A stretch of DNA of 37,824 bases from Deltaproteobacteria bacterium (GCA_024276905.1 JAJRWF010000004.1:1-37824), one strand, 5' to 3'; shown: positions 1 through 8,831, numbered from the stretch's first letter. Program-made: numbers and translations. The notes: a model not told the origin generated them from the sequence alone.

Positions 1-47
1 CCTTCAACGTAAAGAAGGCAGGTTTTCAATCTCTCTGTCACAGCGGA

Positions 48-236
48 CTACCTGGAACGACGCTCCGGCCCAGGATACTCGTGCAGTTGATGGCGCCGCA
101 ACGGATCTTCGCCCAGCACCGCCCAGCCCTTGTCACGCCGGAACTGGCGGATACGCTCACGTTCAATCAACAATTTGAGCAACGGCGGTCTGACCATCTC
201 GGTTTTCCCATCGGCGTACATAACCCGGATCATCAT
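48..236 (-). CDS. Small Arg-rich protein, first of two paralogues (GSU3473-like)
   Basis: This encodes 62 residues of unknown function. The protein is basic, with a DGKTEMVRP segment near the N-terminus, a central RIRQFRRDKGW stretch and a C-terminal PGPERRS tail. It aligns without gaps to the protein at 1534-1731: by my count 29 of 62 positions are identical, including DG, VRP, QFRR, GW, LG and RRS. I recall a small-protein family of this kind in Geobacter (named after GSU3473), but that is memory, not a search. The start at 236 is chosen because AGGAGG lies 6 bases upstream. The in-frame extension to 257 lacks such a site. The even spacing of charged and hydrophobic residues suggests a small folded domain, possibly binding nucleic acid or a protein partner, but this is inference. 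Confidence 0.75.
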   Translation of the reverse strand: MMIRVMYADGKTEMVRPPLLKLLIERERIRQFRRDKGWAVLGEDPLRRHQLHEYPGPERRSR

Positions 237-313
237 CTGCGTCCTCCTTTCGAGCAATGCGTCTTTTCAGCATAGCACCATCAAGGGCATGCACAACAGG
301 GGGCACCGCAGGA

Positions 314-838
314 TCAATCGAGGGGCACCAGCAAACCTCCGCATTCACGATGGAGCCAGCGTCGTCCCCGGGGCAGCCGCCGCAACCGTTTGAGCAGTGC
401 TCCACAGTTTTTGCAGCGTGCTACCGGCTTGAGGCGCTGACGATAAAGTTGCTGGAGTGCCGCCGAGTTGCCCGAATTTTGCTGGCCACCAAGCCGTTCA
501 AGCCAGCGCTGCCAACTGCGGCCGTGTGGTTGACGGGAGTTCTGGTTCGGGAGAAGGGTCTGATGATCAAGAAAATGGGCAATTTCGTGTAACAGGGTCT
601 GACGCAGACTTTCCTCTTCCTGGGCGAACTGCAGACGAATGGCCAGAGGCTTTGCGTCACGAAAGCTGTAGGACCCGAGCCGGGTAACAGCACGGCTGTT
701 TTTCAGCGGCAGTTGATATAAACGGGCGAGTAGTTCACGTGCTTTTTCAGTCCCGAGTTCGGCACTGACCTGGATCTGAAGGAATGCGCCCAGGTCAAAT
801 CGTTCCAGGAGTTCACCAACGAAGCGACAGTTCAACAT
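314..838 (-). CDS. SprT-like zinc metalloprotease domain protein
   Basis: The 174-residue protein carries an HEIAH zinc-protease motif (residues 84-88), with a likely third ligand at His105 (PHGRSW). A C-terminal zinc-ribbon-like part has a CKNC pair (142/145) and a later HRECG (163-167). This order, a SprT-type gluzincin followed by a zinc ribbon, matches the SprT/Spartan family; eukaryotic Spartan cleaves DNA-protein crosslinks. Bacterial members are poorly characterised, so the substrate is unknown. The ATG at 838 shares one base with the TGA of the upstream exonuclease gene (TGATG), which implies translational coupling. The TTG at 841 is a less likely start. The pairing with a DnaQ-type exonuclease fits a DNA-repair role, but that is inference. 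Confidence 0.8.
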   Translation of the reverse strand: MLNCRFVGELLERFDLGAFLQIQVSAELGTEKARELLARLYQLPLKNSRAVTRLGSYSFRDAKPLAIRLQFAQEEESLRQTLLHEIAHFLDHQTLLPNQNSRQPHGRSWQRWLERLGGQQNSGNSAALQQLYRQRLKPVARCKNCGALLKRLRRLPRGRRWLHRECGGLLVPLD

Positions 839-1506
839 CAATTTCTATCCTGTGGACGACCGGCGATCTGTTGCAGAAACCTGTCGGCTTTGGCCCGCGG
901 GATCTGCCCCAGGCGTTTCAAAAGGGCGAAAGGAACTTTTTCAAACCCGTAGCGTGAACAAAGTTCCTGCTCCATCCGCAACCAGAGGGCAGCCGTCATA
1001 CTGGCATCAGCCAGTGCCCGGTGAAAACGGCGTGCTGTCGGTAGCTCAAGGTAGCTGACCAGGGTGCCGAGTTTGTGATTGGGAGCGTCGGGAAAAATGC
1101 GCCGAGCAGCGAGCATTGAACAGCCGATAGCCAGGGGAACCTTGTGGCCGAAGCGGCAGAATTCAGCGATCAGAAAACGTCGATCGAATGAAGCATTGTG
1201 CGCCACCAGCGGAGTACACGCGACGAAACGTTGAAAATCGCTGATGACAGCTTCGGCATCAGGGGCGGTGGCAAGCATCGCATCGCTGATGCCGGTCAGA
1301 TCGGTAATAAACGGGTTCAACGGACAACCGGGATTAATCAACGATTGAAACTGATCAGCAATCACTCCATCCTCAAGCCGCACGGCACCGATCTCGATAA
1401 CCCGATCCCCCTGCTGCGGCGACATGCCGGTGGTCTCAAAATCAAAAACCACCACCGACGCATTGTCGGTGGTGGCAAACTGTCGAGGTGAGTTGAGGGC
1501 AGTCAC
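838..1506 (-). CDS. DnaQ-like DEDDh 3'-5' exonuclease
   Basis: The 222-residue protein has the DEDDh exonuclease signature. Exo I is the DFETTG motif (Asp22/Glu24), Exo II is HNASFDRRF, and Exo III is HRALADA with the catalytic His and Asp. It resembles the epsilon proofreading subunit of DNA polymerase III, but there is no evidence that it is the replicative subunit. Many bacteria carry extra free-standing copies used in repair or RNA trimming. Translation starts at a GTG preceded by GAGGG eight bases upstream. Its stop overlaps the start of the SprT-like gene by one base, so the two are probably made together. The enzyme class is firm and the exact role is not. Confidence 0.88.
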   Translation of the reverse strand: MTALNSPRQFATTDNASVVVFDFETTGMSPQQGDRVIEIGAVRLEDGVIADQFQSLINPGCPLNPFITDLTGISDAMLATAPDAEAVISDFQRFVACTPLVAHNASFDRRFLIAEFCRFGHKVPLAIGCSMLAARRIFPDAPNHKLGTLVSYLELPTARRFHRALADASMTAALWLRMEQELCSRYGFEKVPFALLKRLGQIPRAKADRFLQQIAGRPQDRN

Positions 1507-1533
1507 AGCGCGCCCTCTAAGCGGAGGAAGAAT

Positions 1534-1731
1534 TCAATCATCAAAATTGCTGCGGCGGTCAGAACCGCGATAGTCCCCACGCAAGGTGCTACGAATACTG
1601 TCTTTCCCCAACTCGACCCAGCCGCAGGAACGCCGAAACTGGGTAATCCGACGGGCATCGATCAGCTCCTGAAGCTCGCGCGGCCGCACCAGCTCGATCC
1701 GTCCGTCAATGAATTTTACCTTGATCTGCAT
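1534..1731 (-). CDS. Small Arg-rich protein, second of two paralogues (GSU3473-like)
   Basis: This 65-residue protein is a paralogue of the one encoded at 48-236. Shared landmarks are DGRIELVRP, RRITQFRR, CGW, LGKD and YRGSDRRS. About 47 percent of positions are identical over 62 residues without gaps (my count). GGAG lies a few bases before the ATG. It sits 27 bases upstream of the exonuclease start and could be the first gene of an exonuclease-SprT unit, with its sister gene at the far end. The function is unknown. No signal peptide or membrane segment is visible, so a cytoplasmic location is likely. Confidence 0.78.
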   Translation of the reverse strand: MQIKVKFIDGRIELVRPRELQELIDARRITQFRRSCGWVELGKDSIRSTLRGDYRGSDRRSNFDD

Positions 1732-1782
1732 AGCAACTCCGCTTATTAGCCTGTACTTATACTACCTGATCCCACGCAGATT

Positions 1783-2877
1783 TCAATCCAGAAAACGGTC
1801 AATCTCATCAAAATCGAGCCGTTGTTCGGCCAGCTCCTTGATCAGATTAATCTTTTCGGTATCTTCGGCCACAACCTTTGAAACATCTTCTTTGACAATT
1901 TCAAAGACCGTGGTCGAGGTACGACCAGCACGCATGTAGGGAATACCGCTGTTTTCGATAATCCGTTGGGTAATGGCGCTGATCGGGCCGACCCCGGGAA
2001 TGATGATCCCGGCCAGTTTATCGCTGTATTCCGGCAACTTGTAAAGGTTGGCCAGGGTGACCAGCAGTTCATCACGGCTGCTGTTGACAATCAACAGGGT
2101 CGATTCCTTGAGCAACCCGGCCACACGCTGGGTTGATGCCGCGCCGATCTGGACGTTATGAACAATCCGCTGGGCCTCTTCTTCGCTGCAATGCAGTTCG
2201 ATATCGAGTACTCCGGCGATACGCCGCAGGGTCGGATTGGCCAGGATCGGTTGATAATTAAAACCGCCCAGAACATCGACGCCGCTTTCGGCAAAAGCCA
2301 GTTCAAGGTATTTCAGGGTGCGTTCGCGTTTTTCGGGCAGGATCTTATTGACCAGAATCGATTTAACCGGCACCTGTTCCTTTTCGAACAATGCCATATT
2401 CATACAGGCTGCATCGACAACGTTGCCGAGGCCGCCACCGGTCATCATCATCACCGGAGCCGCCGCCAGGCGGGCAATCCGGGCGTTGCTGCAGCCGATT
2501 ACCGATCCGACCCCGGTATGACCGGCACCTTCGATAATCAGAAAATCATTTTTACGCGCCAGCTTGTCTATCGCATCGGCAATCCGGTAGAGCACCTGCT
2601 CGCGCGTGATTTCGCCATCGAGAACCCGGCGGGTATCTCCGGGATGGAGGACAAAGGGCGACATCAAGGACAGCTCGTCTTCCAGGCCGAAAACCCGGGC
2701 AATCAGAATGGCATCCTTGTCGGCGATCAGCCCTTCATGTTGGGCCGGTTTGGGGCCGATCGGCTTGATAAAGCCGACCTTGCCGTACTTTTTCATCGCC
2801 ATGTGCATCAACGAAAGGCTGGTTGTGGTCTTGCCACTGTTCTGCCCGGTTGCGGCAATAAATATCTTGCGTGCCAT
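1783..2877 (-). CDS. BioD-like ATPase with DRTGG domain (stand-alone Pta N-terminal half)
   Basis: The 364-residue protein has two parts. The first ~220 residues form a P-loop domain of the BioD/cobyrinic-synthetase type, with Walker A GQNSGKTT at 11-18 and an IIEGAGHTGVG loop. The rest is a DRTGG-type domain containing the GIIIPGVGP and AGRTSTTV stretches. This domain pair is the N-terminal regulatory region of long-form phosphate acetyltransferases such as E. coli Pta, here without the catalytic domain. A short catalytic Pta is encoded separately at 27141-28142. A regulatory or sensing role in acetyl-phosphate metabolism is plausible but inferred, because free-standing members of this family have no settled function. 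The ATG at 2877 has GGGAG eleven bases upstream. A hairpin lies between it and znuB. Confidence 0.8.
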   Translation of the reverse strand: MARKIFIAATGQNSGKTTTSLSLMHMAMKKYGKVGFIKPIGPKPAQHEGLIADKDAILIARVFGLEDELSLMSPFVLHPGDTRRVLDGEITREQVLYRIADAIDKLARKNDFLIIEGAGHTGVGSVIGCSNARIARLAAAPVMMMTGGGLGNVVDAACMNMALFEKEQVPVKSILVNKILPEKRERTLKYLELAFAESGVDVLGGFNYQPILANPTLRRIAGVLDIELHCSEEEAQRIVHNVQIGAASTQRVAGLLKESTLLIVNSSRDELLVTLANLYKLPEYSDKLAGIIIPGVGPISAITQRIIENSGIPYMRAGRTSTTVFEIVKEDVSKVVAEDTEKINLIKELAEQRLDFDEIDRFLD

Positions 2878-2905
2878 CGCGTTTTAAACTCCCAAAATAA
2901 TTATA

Positions 2906-2939
2906 CGCCCGAGATTCAGCATCTCATACCTCTCGGGCG
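2906..2939 (-). terminator. Hairpin between znuB and the DRTGG gene, possible terminator
   Basis: A 9-bp perfect inverted repeat (CGCCCGAGA / TCTCGGGCG) encloses a 16-base loop. On the minus strand it is followed by an AT-rich run with several T residues (TATAATTATTTT). It lies just after the znuB stop and before the DRTGG gene, so it could end the zinc operon. The loop is long and the T tract broken, and the following TATAAT could instead be the -10 element of the next gene. Confidence 0.4.
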
Positions 2940-2973
2940 CAAGGTGCCACGTCTGCTGCTCGGGTGCAAGCAT

Positions 2974-3762
2974 TTATCGCCGCAGCGGCACCAGTTGCAG
3001 CAGGGCAAAAATCAGGGTTGCCGCAACGACAATAGAGGGTCCGGCCGGGGTGTCGAATTGCCAGGAGCCGTAAAGCCCGCCACAGACAGCAGCAATTCCG
3101 GCCACTGCCGCCAGCAGCGCCATCTGTTCCGGGGAACGGGAAAGTCGGCGCACTGCCGCGGCTGGCAGGATGAAAAGTGAGGTGATCAGCAACAGACCGA
3201 CCACCTTCATCATAATCGCCACCACCAGCGCCAGCAGGCAGGAAAATGCCAGCTGGACCAGGTCAACACGTACCCCTTCGACCCGAGCCAGATCTTCATG
3301 CAGACTGATCGCCAGCAAGGGACGCCACAAGACCAGCAACAGGCCCAGAGCAAAAAAACCACAGAGATAGATCATCACCAGATCTCTGCCCCCGACCGCG
3401 AGGATATCACCGAACAGATAGGCCAGCAGGTCGATACGCAGGTCATCGATAAATGCGATTGTCACCAGTCCCAGCGAGAGCGCGCTGTGAGATAGAATAC
3501 CGAGCAGGGTATCGGAGGGCAGTCGCTGTTGGCGCTGAAGAAAAAAGAGCAGTACCGCAACCAGCAGGCAAACCGCCATCACCGCCAGCAGGGGATCAAC
3601 CTGCAGCAGAAAACCGAGCGCGACACCGAGCAGGGCCGAATGTGCCAGGGTATCCCCGAAATAGGCCATCCGACGCCAGACGACGAAGGTGCCAAAAGGA
3701 CCGGCGACCAGAGCGACGCCGATCCCGGCCGCCAGCGCGCGCAGCATAAAATCAGCGAACAT
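2974..3762 (-). CDS. znuB: Zinc/manganese-type ABC transporter permease ZnuB
   Basis: The 262-residue, strongly hydrophobic protein has the layout of the ABC-3 metal permease family. It has about eight membrane segments, an early VVWRRMAYFGDTLAHSAL stretch and a late GLLLITSLFILPAA stretch typical of ZnuB. It forms the inner-membrane channel through which zinc, delivered by periplasmic ZnuA, is imported using ATP hydrolysed by ZnuC. The start at 3762 has GGAGGGGGAG immediately upstream. The in-frame extension to 3834 would run far into znuC and lacks a membrane-protein character. The gene overlaps the 3' end of znuC by 11 bases, so the two are translationally coupled. Metal specificity is inferred from the linked ZnuA-like protein. 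Confidence 0.9.
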   Translation of the reverse strand: MFADFMLRALAAGIGVALVAGPFGTFVVWRRMAYFGDTLAHSALLGVALGFLLQVDPLLAVMAVCLLVAVLLFFLQRQQRLPSDTLLGILSHSALSLGLVTIAFIDDLRIDLLAYLFGDILAVGGRDLVMIYLCGFFALGLLLVLWRPLLAISLHEDLARVEGVRVDLVQLAFSCLLALVVAIMMKVVGLLLITSLFILPAAAVRRLSRSPEQMALLAAVAGIAAVCGGLYGSWQFDTPAGPSIVVAATLIFALLQLVPLRR

Positions 3763-4573
3763 GCTCCCCCTCCTGATCCGTTGGACAGTTACAACCCTGA
3801 TGCGGGCATTGATCGTGTCGATGTTGCGGATCATGGCTGTAGATCGCCAGATGGGGCAGAATGGCAGGACCGAACAATTTCAGAAACTGTTCATCGCGTT
3901 GTACTGCTTCAGGACTGCCGGTGCAACAGACATGCTGATTGAGACAGATGACACGGTCGGTGGCGACCATTACCAGATGCAGATCGTGCGAGACCATCAA
4001 CACCGCGCAACCGTAATTGTCACGCAAACGGCCGATCAGTTCAAAGAGTTCGACCTGACCCTGAACGTCAACCCCCTGAACCGGTTCATCGAGCACCAGC
4101 AGTTGCGGACGGCGCAACAGGGCCCGCCCGAGCAGAACGCGTTGCAACTCACCGCCCGACAACTCGGCAAGGCGGGCATCCAGCAAGTGCCCGGCACCTA
4201 CATCTTCGAGCGTCTGCTGCAACTGGACCTCGGGATACCGACCGGTCAGGCGCATGAAACGTGCAACACTGAGCGGAAAGGTCCGGTCGATAACCAGCTT
4301 CTGCGGCATGTAGCCGATGCGCAGTTCGGCGCTGCGCCTGACCTGACCAGTATCGGCTTTGAGCAGGCCGAGCGCAACCTTGAGCAGGCTGGTTTTACCC
4401 GCACCGTTAGGACCGATCAGGGTAATGATTTCACCCGGACTGATACGGCAACTGACATTTTTGAGAATATGACGTCCGCCACGTATCAGGCAGATACGCT
4501 CCAGGCTCAGCAAGGCTTCAGATTCTGACCTGTCTTCCCTGTTTTCACGCGACATAGACAACTGACTCGACAT
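3752..4573 (-). CDS. znuC: Zinc ABC transporter ATPase ZnuC with His/Cys-rich tail
   Basis: This is an ABC ATPase with Walker A GPNGAGKT, signature LSGGELQR, Walker B LLVLDEP and a switch His in VSHDLH. It energises zinc import through ZnuB. The last ~35 residues hold six His and three Cys (for example HDPQHRHDQC and HQGCNC), a possible zinc-binding tail that many ABC ATPases lack. Starts at 4573 and 4555 are both ATG with weak ribosome-binding sites. The in-frame extension to 4612 uses TTG. I give 4573, but 4555 is equally possible. The gene is divergent from znuA, so the 120-base region between them should hold both promoters. Zinc rather than manganese is inferred from the neighbours and the His-rich parts. 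Confidence 0.88.
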   Translation of the reverse strand: MSSQLSMSRENREDRSESEALLSLERICLIRGGRHILKNVSCRISPGEIITLIGPNGAGKTSLLKVALGLLKADTGQVRRSAELRIGYMPQKLVIDRTFPLSVARFMRLTGRYPEVQLQQTLEDVGAGHLLDARLAELSGGELQRVLLGRALLRRPQLLVLDEPVQGVDVQGQVELFELIGRLRDNYGCAVLMVSHDLHLVMVATDRVICLNQHVCCTGSPEAVQRDEQFLKLFGPAILPHLAIYSHDPQHRHDQCPHQGCNCPTDQEGEHVR

Positions 4574-4694
4574 GTGTCCCGGGGGACGGAGAAAAGCGTC
4601 CGGCACGAACAAAAGCTCTTAGCCGGAGAGGGCACTGGTGCTAAGATTACATCATGAGTAACACTTTGTCCTGTCCCTTTTCGCGCCAGGTTCC

Positions 4695-5663
4695 ATGATG
4701 CGTTTTTTTCTTACCCTGCTGCTGTTGCTGTTGGCTGCACCTGTCTGCCTGGCGACCCCAGAGGTCGTCGTCAGTATCGCTCCGGTTCATTCTCTGGTCA
4801 GCGCACTGACCCGTGGGCTCTACGAGCCGCAACTGTTGCTGACGCAAGGTAACAGCCCACACAGTACCAGTCTGCGGCCCTCTCAGGCCCGGGCACTGGC
4901 TGATGCCGACCTGCTGATCTGGATCGGGCCGCAACTGGAATCCTCCCTGGCACGCTCAATCGCACGTCTGACCAGACCGGAAGCAGACATGCGTCTCCTG
5001 CCCCTGGAGGGCCTCAAGCTTTTAGCGCAACGACAGGGAGGATTCTGGGAGCAAGGTGCGGATCACAAACAGGAGCGGCACGACCATTCGGACCAGGGAG
5101 TCAACCCGCATATCTGGCTTTCACCCTTCAACGCAAAACTGATCGCACAAGCGGTAACCCGCCGTCTGGCGCAGATCGACCCGCAAAACCAGGCGGTGTA
5201 CGAAGCCAACCTTGCGGCGCTGTGCCAAAGAATCGATCTGCTGCAGAGGGAGTTGAGCGAACAACTGAAAAGTGTACAGAAACGGCCCTATCTGGTCTTT
5301 CACGATGCCTATCCCTATTTCGAACAGGCCTTCTCGTTAAATGCGGTCGGCTCGATCCGTATTTCGGCCGAACGCGCACCGAGCGCACGACGTCTGCAAC
5401 AGATCCAGAGCCGCCTGATAAAGAGCAACGTCCTGTGTCTGTTCAGCGAACCACAGTTCAGTGCGGCCCTGGCACAGAGAATAACCAGCACCAGTGGCCT
5501 GAAATCGGGGATCCTCGACCCCCTTGGCAAGACCTCGGAACCGGGGGAGGACGCCTGGTTCATCCTGATGGAAAACCTGGCGCAAAACCTGCTGAGCTGC
5601 CTGGGGCCGCAGGAACAAGCAGACCAGAACGGTCCTTCGTCAGTGGATCATGCTTCGGACTGA
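4695..5663 (+). CDS. znuA: Zinc ABC transporter substrate-binding protein ZnuA
   Basis: The 322-residue periplasmic protein starts with a signal peptide (hydrophobic 4-15, likely cleaved after CLA at 20). It belongs to the cluster A-I metal-binding family. Likely metal ligands are His56 (GNSPHST), His139 (NPHIWLSP), His203 (VFHDAYPYF) and an acidic residue in LDPLG near 275. Between 120 and 135 lies a short His-rich loop ([10 protein letters not shown]), typical of zinc-type members. It captures zinc in the periplasm and delivers it to ZnuB. It is transcribed away from znuCB. Its 3' end overlaps the 3' end of dxs by 16 bases, tail to tail. Confidence 0.9.
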   Translation: MMRFFLTLLLLLLAAPVCLATPEVVVSIAPVHSLVSALTRGLYEPQLLLTQGNSPHSTSLRPSQARALADADLLIWIGPQLESSLARSIARLTRPEADMRLLPLEGLKLLAQRQGGFWEQGADHKQERHDHSDQGVNPHIWLSPFNAKLIAQAVTRRLAQIDPQNQAVYEANLAALCQRIDLLQRELSEQLKSVQKRPYLVFHDAYPYFEQAFSLNAVGSIRISAERAPSARRLQQIQSRLIKSNVLCLFSEPQFSAALAQRITSTSGLKSGILDPLGKTSEPGEDAWFILMENLAQNLLSCLGPQEQADQNGPSSVDHASD

Positions 5664-7540
5664 CACCCCTGCTCCAGGGCAGTACCGATCCGGCTGGCAA
5701 TCGACGCAGCATCGATCCTGAGCAGCTCGCGCAACTCGGTCTGGGTCCCCTGTTCAACAAACTGATCGGGAATACCGATCCGCAACAGCGGCATACCGAC
5801 ACCGTTATCAGCGAGCAGTTCGAGAATAGCCGAACCGAAACCGCCCGCCAGGGCATTCTCTTCGGCACTCAGCAGCAAGGGAACCCGTCCGGCAATATCG
5901 AGGATCATCGCGCGATCAAGGGGTTTGACAAAACGGGCATCGGCAACCAGCAGGTCAATCCCCTGCTCGGCAAGAATCTCAGCGGCACGCAGGGCCTCGC
6001 CGACCATATTGCCCACGGCAATGATTGCGGCATCTTTTCCTTCACGCAGAATTTCGCCCTTGCCGATCGGCAATGCTTCGACCGGCTGTGCCAAGGACAA
6101 GCCCTCACCGTTGCCACGCGGATAGCGGTAAGCGAAAGGGCCATCGTGCTCAAATGCCGTCTTCATCGCCCGCTTCAATTCCAGTTCGTTCCGTGGTGCC
6201 ATCAACACCAGGTTCGGGATATGCCGCAGATAGGAAAGATCAAAGACACCATGATGGGTCGGTCCGTCGGCCCCGACCAGCCCGCCACGATCAAGTGCGA
6301 AGCTGACCGGCAGCTTCTGCAGGCAGACATCGTGCAGAACATTGTCGTAGGCACGCTGGACGAAAGTTGAATAGATCGCAACGACCGGCCGTAGACCGCG
6401 ACAAGCCAGCCCGGCGGCAAAGGTCACGGCGTGCTGTTCGGCGATTCCGACATCGAAGAACCGCTCCGGAAAGGCCTCGGCAAAATTGCTGAGTCCGGTA
6501 CCGGCCGGCATGGCGGCACTGATCGCCACAATCCGCTCATCCTCTGCGGCCATTTCGAGCAGGGTCTGGCCAAAGACCCCGGTATAACTGACCGCGCCCG
6601 GTTTACCCGCGATCAACTGCCCGGTTTCAGGGTCAAAGGGACCGACGCCATGAAATTTGGCCGGTTCTTCTTCGGCCGGGGCATATCCCTTGCCCTTTCG
6701 GGTTGCGACATGCAGCAATACCGGGCCGTCGATATTGCGCAAATTTCCCAGAGTTTCAATCATCTCGGTCAGATTGTGTCCATCGAGCGGACCGAAATAG
6801 TCAAAACCGAACGCCTCGAACAGCATCCCGGGCGTCATGAAACCCTTGAACGATTCTTCGGCACGCTTGGCAATATTGACCAGATCCTTACCGAATCCCG
6901 GCACATAGTTAAGAATGTTTTCGGTCTCTTTTTTAAACCGCAAAAAGAGATCGCTGGTCATTTTGCGGCTTAAAAAGGAGGAGAGAGCGCCGACGTTGGC
7001 CGAAATCGACATTTCATTATCATTGAGAATAACGATCAGATTTTTCTTCAGATGTCCGGCATGATTCAAGGCTTCGAACGCCATTCCGGCGGTCAGCGAC
7101 CCATCACCGATCACCGCGACAACCCGCTCGTCGCCCTGCTGAATGTCGATCCCGGCGCTCATGCCCAGAGCAGCCGAAATCGAAGTACTGGCATGGCCGA
7201 CGTCGAACGCGTCGTGTTCACTCTCTTCGCGTTTGGGGAAACCGCTGAGCCCGTTGAATTGTCGCAGGCTGGCGAACTGCTCAAGACGTCCGGTCAGCAG
7301 TTTGTGACCATACGCCTGGTGGCCGACATCCCAGATGATGCGATCCTGTGGTGAGTTAAAGACCTTGTGAATGGCCAGGGTCAGCTCAACCACGCCCAGT
7401 GAGCTGCCGAGATGGCCACCATTTTGGGCCACTGTCGCGATAATTGTTTCACGCAACTCGCCAGCCAGTTGTTCTAGTTGGTCAAGATCCAGCGCCTTGA
7501 GTTCGGCGGGCGATTTCAGATTGGTGAGCAAATCACTCAT
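5648..7540 (-). CDS. dxs: 1-deoxy-D-xylulose-5-phosphate synthase
   Basis: The 630-residue protein is the first enzyme of the MEP isoprenoid pathway. It condenses pyruvate and glyceraldehyde 3-phosphate to deoxyxylulose 5-phosphate using thiamine diphosphate. The sequence shows the GHLGSSLG and [11 protein letters not shown] segments, the thiamine-binding motif from GDGSLTAG to NDNEMSIS, and the transketolase-type GIAEQHAV block. Length is normal for the family. It lies downstream of ispA on the same strand, a common arrangement that groups precursor synthesis with prenyl-chain elongation. The 101-base gap to ispA contains a degenerate heptamer repeat and an AAGG ribosome-binding site. Confidence 0.96.
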   Translation of the reverse strand: MSDLLTNLKSPAELKALDLDQLEQLAGELRETIIATVAQNGGHLGSSLGVVELTLAIHKVFNSPQDRIIWDVGHQAYGHKLLTGRLEQFASLRQFNGLSGFPKREESEHDAFDVGHASTSISAALGMSAGIDIQQGDERVVAVIGDGSLTAGMAFEALNHAGHLKKNLIVILNDNEMSISANVGALSSFLSRKMTSDLFLRFKKETENILNYVPGFGKDLVNIAKRAEESFKGFMTPGMLFEAFGFDYFGPLDGHNLTEMIETLGNLRNIDGPVLLHVATRKGKGYAPAEEEPAKFHGVGPFDPETGQLIAGKPGAVSYTGVFGQTLLEMAAEDERIVAISAAMPAGTGLSNFAEAFPERFFDVGIAEQHAVTFAAGLACRGLRPVVAIYSTFVQRAYDNVLHDVCLQKLPVSFALDRGGLVGADGPTHHGVFDLSYLRHIPNLVLMAPRNELELKRAMKTAFEHDGPFAYRYPRGNGEGLSLAQPVEALPIGKGEILREGKDAAIIAVGNMVGEALRAAEILAEQGIDLLVADARFVKPLDRAMILDIAGRVPLLLSAEENALAGGFGSAILELLADNGVGMPLLRIGIPDQFVEQGTQTELRELLRIDAASIASRIGTALEQGCQSEA

Positions 7541-7641
7541 GTTACGTACCTTTTAGATGCCGGAGAGGAGTGAGGCGTCAGGGGTAAAGCACAAAATCCG
7601 GACAATTCCTCGTGTTCTTCACCTCTCGTAAATGCAGTCGT

Positions 7642-8547
7642 TCAGAAGGAGCGATCAATAATATAGGTCGCAATATCACGCAATGGTCGTGCTTCATCGC
7701 CGAAAGGTTCCAGAGCGGAAAACGCCATGTCGCGCAGGTCACGTGCACGCTGTCTGGCGCCTTCAAGACCGAGGAGTGCCGGATAGGTCGCCTTGCCGCG
7801 CTCCTCGTCACTGCCGACATCCTTGCCGAGGTCTAACTGATCAGCAACAATATCGAGGATATCATCCGCGACCTGAAAAGCCAGCCCGGCCGCTTCTCCG
7901 TAACGATGCAGGGCATGGCGTTGTGTTGCATCGGCGCCGCCGATAATGGCCCCGATTTCAATCGCCGACAGAATCAACGCCCCGGTCTTGTGGGTATGGA
8001 TATATTCCAGCGTCGGCAGATCGATCTTCTGCCCTTCAGACTCCATATCGACCACCTGGCCGCCGACCATACCAAGGCTGCCGGCGCCGCGTGATAACTG
8101 ATGGATGATCTCCAGACGACCGGCAGCACTGATCCCGGTCAGCACCCGGGGATTGGACAGCAGGATAAAGGCTTCCGTCAACAGGCCGTCACCGGCCAGA
8201 ATCGCAATCGCTTCACCATAAACTTTATGATTGGTCGGTTTACCACGACGCAGATCATCATCATCCATGGCCGGCAGATCATCATGGATCAGTGAATAGC
8301 TGTGGATCATTTCAATTGCGGCGGCCGCGGGCAGAACATCTTCGGTCTTGCCGCCAACCGCTTCACAGGCGGCAGCCATCAGGATCGGGCGGATTCGTTT
8401 GCCGCCGGCAAAGACCGAATAACGCATTGAATCATGCAGACTCCCAGGCAAGGTCGTGGCCTTGGGCAGGTAATGATCGAGAGCGGCTTCTACCAGCTGC
8501 GTACGGACTTGCAGATAGCTCTCCAGCGACCAGGGAGACTCACTCAT
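7642..8547 (-). CDS. ispA: Farnesyl/geranylgeranyl diphosphate synthase
   Basis: The 301-residue trans-prenyltransferase has the first Asp-rich motif DDLPAMDDDD (from Asp89), followed by LRRGKPTNH, and a second motif DDILD. It adds isopentenyl units to an allylic diphosphate to give C15 (or longer) products for quinones and undecaprenyl phosphate. The fifth residue before the first Asp motif is Tyr84, as in E. coli IspA, which favours C15 farnesyl diphosphate as product; this is inferred. The start at 8547 has GGGAGG seven bases upstream and overlaps the end of xseB by 8 bases. The order xseA-xseB-ispA-dxs is a standard bacterial cluster. Confidence 0.95.
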   Translation of the reverse strand: MSESPWSLESYLQVRTQLVEAALDHYLPKATTLPGSLHDSMRYSVFAGGKRIRPILMAAACEAVGGKTEDVLPAAAAIEMIHSYSLIHDDLPAMDDDDLRRGKPTNHKVYGEAIAILAGDGLLTEAFILLSNPRVLTGISAAGRLEIIHQLSRGAGSLGMVGGQVVDMESEGQKIDLPTLEYIHTHKTGALILSAIEIGAIIGGADATQRHALHRYGEAAGLAFQVADDILDIVADQLDLGKDVGSDEERGKATYPALLGLEGARQRARDLRDMAFSALEPFGDEARPLRDIATYIIDRSF

Positions 8548-8764
8548 CAAAGGCCTCCCGCGTCAGGCTGCCATCCTGCTGCTTAAGCAGGCGTTCAACC
8601 TGCAGCTCGACCTTATCGAGGGTCTTGCGACACTCGGCGGCCGATTTGACGCCCAGCTCGAAGGTTTTCAGGGCCTCTTCAAGTTCAAGATCACCATCTT
8701 CAAGTCGGGCAACCGCTTCTTCCAGAGCCTTCAGTGAAGACTCGAATCCCTTCTTTTTTGCCAT
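8540..8764 (-). CDS. xseB: Exodeoxyribonuclease VII small subunit
   Basis: The 74-residue protein matches the XseB family in length and pattern, with FESSLKALEEAVARLEDGDL, then LEEALKTFELGV and CRKTLDKVE. Several copies bind one XseA to form exonuclease VII, which degrades single-stranded DNA from both ends to short oligonucleotides. It lies between xseA and ispA, overlapping the latter by 8 bases. A purine-rich AGAGAG precedes the ATG. Confidence 0.95.
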   Translation of the reverse strand: MAKKKGFESSLKALEEAVARLEDGDLELEEALKTFELGVKSAAECRKTLDKVELQVERLLKQQDGSLTREAFDE

Positions 8765-8831
8765 CTGTTCGTCTCTCTTTTATTCAAACGCCATTGTAAT
8801 CGCTGATTATCGCCAGCGGCTGAACCCCGGG

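Noticed and set aside
1-18. CCTTC/GAAGG hairpin at the left edge
   Set aside because: A five-base stem with no T tract, at the window boundary, is too weak to call a terminator.
163-405. 80-residue reading frame opposite and across the SprT 3' end and the first small gene
   Set aside because: It overlaps two better-supported genes, has no ribosome-binding site and shows no family pattern.
2158-3180. 340-residue plus-strand reading frame
   Set aside because: It is antisense to the DRTGG gene and znuB and has shadow-like composition with many Gln/His/Arg and no motifs.
4638-4664. Zur-type operator between znuC and znuA
   Set aside because: There is a loose TTAC-N7-GTAA symmetry but the rest is not palindromic, and it does not match a Zur box well enough to call.
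5222-6370. 382-residue plus-strand reading frame
   Set aside because: It is antisense to dxs and overlaps znuA in another frame; both of those are clear genes.
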